The notes beneath the pieces are model-generated. The model was not told the DNA's origin. It worked only from the letters and a program-made list of their open reading frames with translations, and searched no databases. From NCBI GenBank assembly GCA_903821805.1, contig CAIJNA010000153.1, positions 1 through 5,993 on the forward strand: a DNA stretch of 5,993 bases, in the 5' to 3' direction. Positions 1-5,728 of the stretch are shown in pieces (position 1 is the first letter of the stretch; every line of letters begins with the position of its first letter). A program made the translations under genes and the position numbers. Source of the DNA: an uncultured Campylobacterota bacterium (GTDB taxonomy: Bacteria > Campylobacterota > Campylobacteria > Campylobacterales > Arcobacteraceae).

Positions 1-10
1 ATTAACAAAC

Positions 11-43
11 AAGGTTAAGATAATTTTATCTTAACCTTTTTTT
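11..43 (+). terminator. Intrinsic terminator of the unit upstream of gyrA
   Basis: A perfect 12-bp stem is formed by 11-22 (AAGGTTAAGATA) and 27-38 (TATCTTAACCTT), closed by a 4-nt loop (23-26). A run of seven T begins inside the 3' arm and continues to 43. This is the classic rho-independent layout on the plus strand. The opposite strand has no equally good T-run after the stem, so it mainly ends transcription entering from the left. The gene it serves lies outside the window. It separates that unit from the gyrA operon. Confidence 0.85.
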
Positions 44-110
44 ATGAGTTTTTTTACATTTTTTAGGTAAACTCCAACAAAATTTTATAAAATAAAATAG
101 AATATAAAAA
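44..110 (+). promoter_or_regulatory. Probable gyrA operon promoter region
   Basis: This AT-rich stretch lies between the upstream terminator and the gyrA leader, so a promoter is expected here. T-tracts (49-55, 59-64, 83-86) recur upstream of two -10-like hexamers, TATAAA at 86-91 and TAGAAT at 98-103. No -35 element sits at the right spacing: TTTACA at 53-58 resembles one but is too far from either hexamer. T-tract periodicity with a -10 box and no -35 is the known pattern of housekeeping promoters in Campylobacter and Helicobacter. If TAGAAT is used, transcription would start near 110. The exact -10 is a guess; the general location is an inference from position. Confidence 0.4.
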
Positions 111-135
111 CAAAATGACCATTAACTTCATTTTG
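111..135. repeat. Perfect 8-bp inverted repeat in the gyrA leader
   Basis: CAAAATGA at 111-118 is matched exactly by its reverse complement TCATTTTG at 128-135, with a 9-nt spacer. It lies just downstream of the best -10 candidate and ends about 10 nt before the gyrA Shine-Dalgarno. It could be an operator for a dimeric regulator or a weak hairpin in the 5' leader. There is no T-run after it, so it is not a terminator. With only AT-rich arms, chance occurrence is possible. Confidence 0.5.
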
Positions 136-145
136 AAAACAAATT

Positions 146-152
146 AAGGGGA
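146..152 (+). promoter_or_regulatory. gyrA ribosome binding site
   Basis: AAGGGGA at 146-152 lies 4 nt before the ATG at 157. It is a purine-rich Shine-Dalgarno that fixes this ATG as the start. No other in-frame ATG nearby has a comparable site. Confidence 0.75.
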
Positions 153-156
153 TTTC

Positions 157-2733
157 ATGGATAATCTTTTCCAATCACAGGACATTAAAGACATAAAAAT
201 AGAGGATTCTGTAAAAGCTTCATATCTTGATTACTCGATGAGTGTTATAATTGGTCGGGCATTACCAGATTCTAGAGATGGACTTAAGCCTGTTCATAGA
301 AGAATTTTATACGCTATGAATGAATTAAACCTAACTTCAAGAGCAGCATACAAAAAATCTGCAAGAATTGTTGGGGATGTTATCGGAAAGTATCATCCAC
401 ATGGCGATAGTTCTGTTTATGATGCTCTTGTAAGAATGGCTCAAGATTTCTCTATGAGAACTCCTTTGGTTGACGGTCAAGGAAACTTTGGTTCAGTAGA
501 TGGTGATAGTGCTGCTGCCATGAGATATACTGAAGCAAGAATGACTAAAATTAGTGAAGATATATTAAGGGATATAGATAAAGATACTGTAAATTTTATC
601 CCAACATACGATGATGCAGGAAGAGAGCCATCTGTTCTTCCAACAAGAATTCCATCTCTACTTATTAATGGTAGTGAGGGAATTGCGGTTGGTATGGCTA
701 CAAAAATCCCACCACATAATCCTACAGAAGTTATGAATGCCCTACTTCATATGGTTGAAAATCCAAAAGCAACTGCTGAAGAACTTATGGTATTTATTCA
801 GGGTCCAGATTTTCCAACAGGTGGAACAATTTTTGGTAGAAGAGGAATTGTTGATGCATACACTACTGGAAGAGGAAGAGTTCGTGTTAGAGCGAAACAT
901 CATATTGAAATCAAAAATAAAAAAGATATTATTGTTATTGATGAATTACCATACCAAGTAAATAAAGCTCGATTAGTAGAGCAAATTGCAACTCTTGCTA
1001 AAGATAAAATACTTGATGGTGTGAGCGAAGTTAGAGATGAATCAGATAGAGATGGTATGAGAGTTGTTATTGAGCTTAAAAAAGAAGCTATGGCTGAAAT
1101 TGTTTTAAATAACCTTTACAAAACTACTCCAATGCAAATTACATTTGGAACAATTATGTTAGCTGTGCATAATAAAGAACCAAAAATTTTTACACTTCCT
1201 GAAGTATTAACTGTATTCTTAAATCATAGAAAAACAGTAATTATTAGAAGAACTATTTTTGACCTTGAAAAAGCAAAAGCAAGAGCGCATGTTCTAGAAG
1301 GACTTAAAATAGCTCTTGACAATATTGATGAAGTTGTAAAGATTATCAGAGCAAGTCAAAATGATCAAGATGCAAACGATAAACTTAGAGAAAGATTTGG
1401 ACTGAGTGAAATTCAGGCTAAAGCAATTTTAGATATGAGACTTGGTAGATTAACTGGGCTTCAAAGAGAAAAACTAGAAGAAGAGTTACGAGCACTACTT
1501 GATCTTATTGCTGAACTAGAATCTATTTTAAAATCTGAAGACAAACTAAATTCAATTATCAAAGAAGAACTTGAAGAAACTAAAGAAAAATATTCTGATA
1601 CGAGAAGAACTGAAATTGAAGATAGTTATGATGATATAGACATCGAAGATTTAATTCCTAATGAGCCAATGGTAGTAACAATTACACATAATGGATATGT
1701 AAAAAGAGTTCCTATTAAAGCCTATGAAATGCAAAGAAGAGGTGGAAAAGGTAAAATAGCCGTAACAACTCATGATGATGACTTTATTGAGAAATTCTTT
1801 GTAAGCAATACTCATGATACACTTATGTTTGTTACAAATCTTGGCCAACTTTACTGGCTAAAAGTTTACAAAATTCCAGAGGGAAGCAGAGTTGCAAAAG
1901 GAAAAGCCGTTGTTAATCTTATTAATCTTAAAGAAGATGAGAAAATAATGGCAATAATTCCAACAAGTGATTTTGATAGTTCAAAATCTTTAGCATTCTT
2001 TACAAAAAATGGTATCGTTAAAAGAACTGAATTAAGTGAGTTTAGTAATATCAGAAGTAATGGTGTAAGAGCAATTGTACTTGACGAAGAAGATGAAGTT
2101 ATTACAGCTCAAATCACACTTCCAGAATCAAAATATTTAATGATTTTTACAGCTCTTGGACAGGTAATTAGATTTGAAACTGAAAAAACAAGAACACAAG
2201 GTAGAACAACTAGAGGAGTTAGAGGAATTAAATTCAAAGATCCAGCTGACTATGTAGTTGATGCAGAGGTTGTTGAAAATGAAGAGCAAGAATTGCTTAC
2301 AGTAAGTGAAAGTGGAGTTGGAAAAAGAACAACTGTAGAGGAATACAGGATCACAAACAGAGCTGGAAGTGGAGTTATTTCAATGAAACTTTCTGCGAAA
2401 ACAGGAAAAACAGTAGTTGGAAATGTAATAGTAGATGAAAATCAAGATCTTATGGCGCTTACTAGTATTGGTAAAATGATTAGGGTCGATATGCAAACTA
2501 TAAGAAAAGCTGGTAGAAATACTAGTGGTGTAAATATTGTTGATGTAGATAAAGGTGATAGGGTTGTAAGTATTGCAAAATGTCCTAAAGAAAAAGAAGA
2601 CGAATTAGATATTTCAAATATTGAAGATTTTATTACATCTGATACTGCAACAACACCAGTAGTTCGTGAAAATACAAACATACTGGATACTGATGGAGAT
2701 AATGATATTGAGGATAATGGGGATAACGAATAA
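157..2733 (+). CDS. gyrA: DNA gyrase subunit A
   Basis: This is the breakage-reunion subunit of DNA gyrase, which works with GyrB as an A2B2 complex to introduce negative supercoils using ATP. The 858-aa protein is full length for the family. The N-terminal winged-helix/tower core (about 10-500) carries LKPVHRRILYAM (43-54) and the quinolone-resistance region HPHGDSSVYD (80-89). The catalytic tyrosine is Tyr124 in AMRYTEARM. The GyrA box QRRGGKG (526-532) opens the six-bladed DNA-wrapping C-terminal domain and separates GyrA from ParC. The protein ends in an acidic tail, with 8 of the last 15 residues Asp or Glu. The two usual quinolone-contact positions are Ser85 and Asp89 (E. coli Ser83 and Asp87), the susceptible-type residues. 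It is the first gene of the operon, and its TAA overlaps the asd ATG by one base. No frameshift or missing motif is seen. Confidence 0.98.
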   Translation: MDNLFQSQDIKDIKIEDSVKASYLDYSMSVIIGRALPDSRDGLKPVHRRILYAMNELNLTSRAAYKKSARIVGDVIGKYHPHGDSSVYDALVRMAQDFSMRTPLVDGQGNFGSVDGDSAAAMRYTEARMTKISEDILRDIDKDTVNFIPTYDDAGREPSVLPTRIPSLLINGSEGIAVGMATKIPPHNPTEVMNALLHMVENPKATAEELMVFIQGPDFPTGGTIFGRRGIVDAYTTGRGRVRVRAKHHIEIKNKKDIIVIDELPYQVNKARLVEQIATLAKDKILDGVSEVRDESDRDGMRVVIELKKEAMAEIVLNNLYKTTPMQITFGTIMLAVHNKEPKIFTLPEVLTVFLNHRKTVIIRRTIFDLEKAKARAHVLEGLKIALDNIDEVVKIIRASQNDQDANDKLRERFGLSEIQAKAILDMRLGRLTGLQREKLEEELRALLDLIAELESILKSEDKLNSIIKEELEETKEKYSDTRRTEIEDSYDDIDIEDLIPNEPMVVTITHNGYVKRVPIKAYEMQRRGGKGKIAVTTHDDDFIEKFFVSNTHDTLMFVTNLGQLYWLKVYKIPEGSRVAKGKAVVNLINLKEDEKIMAIIPTSDFDSSKSLAFFTKNGIVKRTELSEFSNIRSNGVRAIVLDEEDEVITAQITLPESKYLMIFTALGQVIRFETEKTRTQGRTTRGVRGIKFKDPADYVVDAEVVENEEQELLTVSESGVGKRTTVEEYRITNRAGSGVISMKLSAKTGKTVVGNVIVDENQDLMALTSIGKMIRVDMQTIRKAGRNTSGVNIVDVDKGDRVVSIAKCPKEKEDELDISNIEDFITSDTATTPVVRENTNILDTDGDNDIEDNGDNE
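2719..2723 (+). promoter_or_regulatory. asd ribosome binding site inside the gyrA 3' end
   Basis: GGGGA at 2719-2723 lies 9 nt before the asd ATG at 2733, within the codons for the acidic tail of GyrA. Together with the TAATG stop/start junction (2731-2735) it supports both reinitiation and direct ribosome entry, and it fixes the asd start. Confidence 0.65.
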
Positions 2734-3773
2734 TGAAAAAGTTTAATGTTGCTGTAGTTGGTGCCACTGGAGCCGTTGGTGAAGAATTATTTAGAATTTT
2801 AGATGAAATGGATTTTCCTGTTGGAAAAATTCTTCCTCTAGCGAGTTCTAGAAGTGTTGGAACAAATATTGAATTTGCAGGAAAAGAATATCCTGTTATC
2901 GAATTAACTGAAACAGTATTTGAAGAGCATGATGTTGATATTGCTTTTTTTAGTGCCGGTGGAAGTATTAGTGCTAAATATGCTAAATATGCCGTTGAAG
3001 GTGGTGCTGTAGTTATTGACAATACTAGTCATTTTAGAATGGATGCAAATATTCCACTAGTTGTACCTGAAGTTAACCCTGAAGATATTGCCCTTTGGAG
3101 AGAAAGTGGAATTATTGCGAATCCTAATTGTTCAACAATTCAAATGGTCCAAGCACTAAAGCCACTCGAAGATTTGTACGGTATTTCAAGAGTTGATGTA
3201 AGTACGTATCAAGCAACTAGTGGTGCTGGGAAAAAAGGAATGGAAGAATTAGTATTACAAATGCAAGACTTTTTTGCATTTAGACTTGATGAAACAAAAA
3301 TAGAAGCTTTTGCTCATCAAATTGCGTTGAACGTAATTCCTCAAGTTGACAAAGCAATGCCAAGTGGATTTACAAAAGAAGAAGAAAAAATGGTTTACGA
3401 AACGCAAAAAATTCTTCATAAAGATATTCAAGTTGCAGCTACTTGTGTAAGGGTTCCAGTTTTAAGAAGTCATAGCGAATCAGTTACAGTAACTTTTGGA
3501 GAAAATATTGATGTTGATGTTGATAAGTGTAGAGAGGTTTTAGAACACTTTGAAAACATGAAGGTTATAGATGATCTTCCAAATGGTCTATATCCTATGC
3601 CGATTATTGCAACTGATACCGATTTTACATATGTTGGTAGATTAAGAAAAGATATCTACAAACCAAATGTATTGCATTTCTTTAATGTTGCCGATCAGGT
3701 AAGAGTTGGAGCTGCTACCAATGCTATTAGAATTGCATTTAAATGGATTGAATTGGAGGGTGAAAAATGTTAG
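2733..3773 (+). CDS. asd: Aspartate-semialdehyde dehydrogenase
   Basis: This cytoplasmic enzyme reduces L-aspartyl-4-phosphate to aspartate semialdehyde with NADPH, the branch point to diaminopimelate/lysine, threonine and methionine. The N-terminal Rossmann fold has the nucleotide-binding motif GATGAVG (10-16). The catalytic cysteine is Cys133 in NPNCSTIQM. Gln160 (STYQATSGAGKKG) and Arg240 with His247 (CVRVPVLRSHSES) match the substrate-binding and acid/base residues of the family. At 346 aa it fits the shorter branch (TIGR01296-like) rather than the roughly 367-aa E. coli type. It starts on the gyrA stop codon, and its last codons overlap the next gene by 7 nt, so it is probably translated in step with both. 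Nothing abnormal is seen. Confidence 0.97.
   Translation: MKKFNVAVVGATGAVGEELFRILDEMDFPVGKILPLASSRSVGTNIEFAGKEYPVIELTETVFEEHDVDIAFFSAGGSISAKYAKYAVEGGAVVIDNTSHFRMDANIPLVVPEVNPEDIALWRESGIIANPNCSTIQMVQALKPLEDLYGISRVDVSTYQATSGAGKKGMEELVLQMQDFFAFRLDETKIEAFAHQIALNVIPQVDKAMPSGFTKEEEKMVYETQKILHKDIQVAATCVRVPVLRSHSESVTVTFGENIDVDVDKCREVLEHFENMKVIDDLPNGLYPMPIIATDTDFTYVGRLRKDIYKPNVLHFFNVADQVRVGAATNAIRIAFKWIELEGEKC
3755..3760 (+). promoter_or_regulatory. Ribosome binding site of the yqhA-like gene
   Basis: GGAGGG at 3755-3760 lies 6 nt before the ATG at 3767, inside the last codons of asd. It is a near-ideal Shine-Dalgarno, and it selects this start even though it overlaps asd by 7 nt. Confidence 0.75.
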
Positions 3774-4285
3774 AAAAAATTTTTGAGGGTGGTCTTTGGC
3801 ATAGTAGATTTATAGTTATATTAGCTGTAATATTTGGACTTGTTGGATCAATTGTATTATTTGTAGTTGCATCAATGGATATTTTCGCTGTAGCATCATA
3901 TGCATTTAATACCATTTCGACTGGAGCTCATCCTGAACATTTTCACGAAGATATTGTTTCAGGTATTATTGGGGCTGTTGATTTATACCTTATTGCTGTG
4001 GTTATGCTTCTATTTGCTTTTGGAATTTATGAATTATTTATCTCAAAAATTGATGCAGCAGAAGATAGTAATGAACAAAATGGAAGTACTATATTGGCTA
4101 TTCATTCACTAGATCAATTAAAAGATAAAATAGCGAAAGTTATCATCATGGTACTCGTAGTAAGCTTTTTTCAAAAAGTTTTGCACACTAATTTTACAAC
4201 GCCTCTAGAAATGCTTTATTTTGCTTTTTCAATTACAGCACTTTCTGTTGGATTATATTTTCTTGGGAAAGTAGGTAAACACTAA
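3767..4285 (+). CDS. YqhA / UPF0114 family integral membrane protein
   Basis: This 172-aa inner-membrane protein has a pattern typical of the UPF0114 (YqhA) family, whose function is not established. Four hydrophobic segments are visible at about 15-36, 64-92, 123-138 and 146-167. The block VDLYLIAVVMLLFAFGIYEL (71-90), followed by FISKID, and the later LDQLKDKIAKVIIM (115-128), align with the corresponding parts of E. coli YqhA as I remember it. Length also agrees with the family. The loop between the first two helices holds a His/acidic cluster, HPEHFHED (55-62), predicted periplasmic if the N-terminus is inside. An acidic stretch (97-104) lies in the next, predicted cytoplasmic loop. The gene overlaps asd by 7 nt and shares TAATG with hemE, so it is embedded in the operon. 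Family assignment is firm from these blocks; the role is unknown. Confidence 0.88.
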   Translation: MLEKIFEGGLWHSRFIVILAVIFGLVGSIVLFVVASMDIFAVASYAFNTISTGAHPEHFHEDIVSGIIGAVDLYLIAVVMLLFAFGIYELFISKIDAAEDSNEQNGSTILAIHSLDQLKDKIAKVIIMVLVVSFFQKVLHTNFTTPLEMLYFAFSITALSVGLYFLGKVGKH

Positions 4286-5331
4286 TGGGTAAAATATTTG
4301 TAGATGCATGTTTGGGATTAGAAACACCATATACTCCGGTTTGGATGATGAGACAAGCAGGAAGATATCTTCCTCAATATATGGAAGTTAGAAAACAAGC
4401 TGGTAATTTTTTAAATCTTTGTCACAATCCTAAGTTAGCAGCAGAAGTTACTATCCAGCCACTTGATATTGTTAATGTTGATGCAGCTATACTTTTTAGT
4501 GATATTTTAGTTGTACCAAATGAAATGGGGATGAAACTTGAATTCTTAGCTGGAGAAGGTCCTGTATTTGATAAACCTATTTCTACTGAAGATGATCTAG
4601 ATAGCCTAATTGGTGGAGACGAAGCTGCTTCAAAATTAACTTATGTTTATGACACAATTAAAATTTTAAGAGAACAACTTGATGCAAGAGGTGATAATAA
4701 AGCTTTAATTGGATTTACTGGAGCTCCTTGGACTTTAGCAACTTATATGATTGAAGGACAAGGCACAAAAACATATAACATTTGTAAAAAAATGATGTAT
4801 TCAAATCCTGAACTTCTACACAAGATACTTAAAAAAGTTACAGAAGTTGTAAAACTATACATGGAAAAACAAATTGAAAGTGGAATTGATGTAGTTCAAA
4901 TTTTTGATAGCTGGGCAGCTGCGATTGAACCTTCTAAATATAATGAATTTAGTTGGTCTTATATGGTAGAAATAGCTGATTATTTAAAATCTAAATATCC
5001 AAATACGCCAATTATTATGTTCCCAAAAGGTGTCTCTGCTTTTGTTGAAAGAGGACTAGTTTATGGAAACTTTGATGTATTTGGTGTAGATTGGGGAACT
5101 CCTATGGCTATGGCAAAAGAAAAACTAGGTGACAAATATGTACTTCAAGGCAATATGGAGCCTTGTAGGCTTTATGACAAAGTAGCAACAACTCAATGTG
5201 TAGAAGGGATTCATAGCATTATGGGTGGAAAAAGACATATATTTAATTTAGGACATGGGATTCTTCCTGATGTACCTGTAGAAAATGCAAAACACTTTGT
5301 TAGCGAATGCCAAAGAGTTAGTAAAAAGTAG
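4285..5331 (+). CDS. hemE: Uroporphyrinogen decarboxylase
   Basis: HemE removes the four acetate carboxyls of uroporphyrinogen III to give coproporphyrinogen III, a cofactor-free cytoplasmic step of heme synthesis. The 348-aa protein is of normal length. Signature 1, PVWMMRQAGRYLPQY (18-32), supplies substrate-binding Arg23 and Arg27. Signature 2, GFTGAPWTLATYMIEG (143-158), contains Tyr154. Asp73 in FSDIL is the conserved aspartate that holds the pyrrole nitrogens. Ser209 (FDSW) and His324 (NLGHGI) complete the usual active-site set. The ATG overlaps the preceding TAA by one base (TAATG, 4283-4287). Only a weak AGG (4273-4275) stands before it, so translation probably depends on coupling to the gene upstream. 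A weak hairpin covers its stop codon. Confidence 0.97.
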   Translation: MGKIFVDACLGLETPYTPVWMMRQAGRYLPQYMEVRKQAGNFLNLCHNPKLAAEVTIQPLDIVNVDAAILFSDILVVPNEMGMKLEFLAGEGPVFDKPISTEDDLDSLIGGDEAASKLTYVYDTIKILREQLDARGDNKALIGFTGAPWTLATYMIEGQGTKTYNICKKMMYSNPELLHKILKKVTEVVKLYMEKQIESGIDVVQIFDSWAAAIEPSKYNEFSWSYMVEIADYLKSKYPNTPIIMFPKGVSAFVERGLVYGNFDVFGVDWGTPMAMAKEKLGDKYVLQGNMEPCRLYDKVATTQCVEGIHSIMGGKRHIFNLGHGILPDVPVENAKHFVSECQRVSKK

Positions 5332-5728
5332 TTATTTAAAACTTCTTTTTATTTTCTTGATGATATCTTTTTCTGGCTGCCAAGATAAAGGTTTTATAAG
5401 TACTACTTACAACGAAAAACTTTTATCACAGCCAACAGGATGTTTAAAATTAGTATTAAAACCATACTCCAAAGAAGTTTATGACGAAATAAAAACTCTT
5501 CATGATTTTGATGTAAACTGCACAAGAATATTAGAAATAAAATACAAAACAAAAATTGTTTGCACTAGTCAATTTAATACAAATAAAGAATTTACATCTT
5601 ATCTAGAGCTTAATTTACTTGAAAACAATAAGAGTATATACACGCTATACAAAGATTTGAAAGATGAAAATATTACAGATGAAATCATAAAAGGATACAA
5701 ATTATTGTGCAAAAAAATCAACCTCTAA
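5285..5728 (+). CDS. Putative small lipoprotein, function unknown
   Basis: I do not recognise this protein (147 aa from the first ATG). It has a lipoprotein-like N-terminus: lysines at 10, 14 and 19, a hydrophobic stretch (20-30, LLFIFLMISFS), then a lipobox-like FSGC with the putative lipidated Cys32. The -1 Gly and -2 Ser are typical; Phe at -3 is less so. The mature part is about 115 residues, Lys/Asp/Glu/Asn-rich and soluble-looking, with four further cysteines at 53, 79, 93 and 142 that could form disulfides in the periplasm. The start is uncertain. ATG 5285 overlaps hemE by 47 nt and lacks a visible Shine-Dalgarno. TTG 5297 is an alternative. ATG 5360 would remove most of the signal. 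The 3' end overlaps the next gene by 22 nt, which supports it being real. Codons are lysine- and asparagine-heavy, somewhat more than in its neighbours. Confidence 0.65.
   Translation: MQNTLLANAKELVKSSYLKLLFIFLMISFSGCQDKGFISTTYNEKLLSQPTGCLKLVLKPYSKEVYDEIKTLHDFDVNCTRILEIKYKTKIVCTSQFNTNKEFTSYLELNLLENNKSIYTLYKDLKDENITDEIIKGYKLLCKKINL
5323..5350 (+). terminator. Weak hairpin over the hemE stop, possible leaky terminator
   Basis: Bases 5323-5328 pair with 5345-5350 and 5330-5333 with 5340-5343, separated by one T-T mismatch and closed by a 6-nt loop. The 3' arm is T-rich, and more T follow after one A. It contains only two G-C pairs, so it would be weak. Its place on the hemE stop (5329-5331) suggests partial termination, but it also lies inside the overlapping downstream ORF, and chance in AT-rich DNA is a real alternative. 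Confidence 0.25.
5689..5695 (+). promoter_or_regulatory. Ribosome binding site of the radical SAM gene
   Basis: AAAAGGA at 5689-5695 lies 11 nt before GTG 5707, within the end of the lipoprotein ORF. An in-frame TGA at 5680-5682 bounds the frame, and GTG 5707 is the first usable start codon after it, so the site and the stop together decide the start. Confidence 0.6.

Noticed and set aside
46..74. GAGTTT / AAACTC inverted repeat upstream of gyrA
   Set aside because: Only six base pairs around a long T-rich spacer with no T-run following; expected by chance in such DNA.
737..961. Plus-strand open frame of 74 codons inside gyrA
   Set aside because: Out-of-frame shadow of a highly conserved gyrA segment, with no domain of its own.
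1651..1848. Minus-strand open frame of 65 codons inside gyrA
   Set aside because: Antisense to the GyrA box region, no recognisable domain.
2442..2681. Minus-strand open frame of 79 codons inside the 3' part of gyrA
   Set aside because: Antisense to the gyrA C-terminal domain. Its Ser/Leu/Ile-rich composition is what the complement of this coding strand gives.
2717..2746. Nine-codon ORF overlapping the asd start, preceded by GAGGA
   Set aside because: Considered as a leader peptide, but it lies within gyrA coding sequence, is very short and has no regulatory codon pattern.
2633..3022. Minus-strand open frame of 129 codons across the gyrA/asd junction
   Set aside because: It lies opposite two certain genes, has no recognisable domain, and is a by-product of biased codon use on the coding strand.
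3508..3525. Short tandem TTGATG repeat in asd
   Set aside because: Fewer than three copies, in frame, encoding an Asp/Val alternation; ordinary coding sequence.
3900..4112. Plus-strand hydrophobic open frame of 70 codons inside the yqhA-like gene
   Set aside because: Hydrophobic only because it shares T-rich DNA with a membrane protein gene; the true frame has the family motifs and the Shine-Dalgarno.
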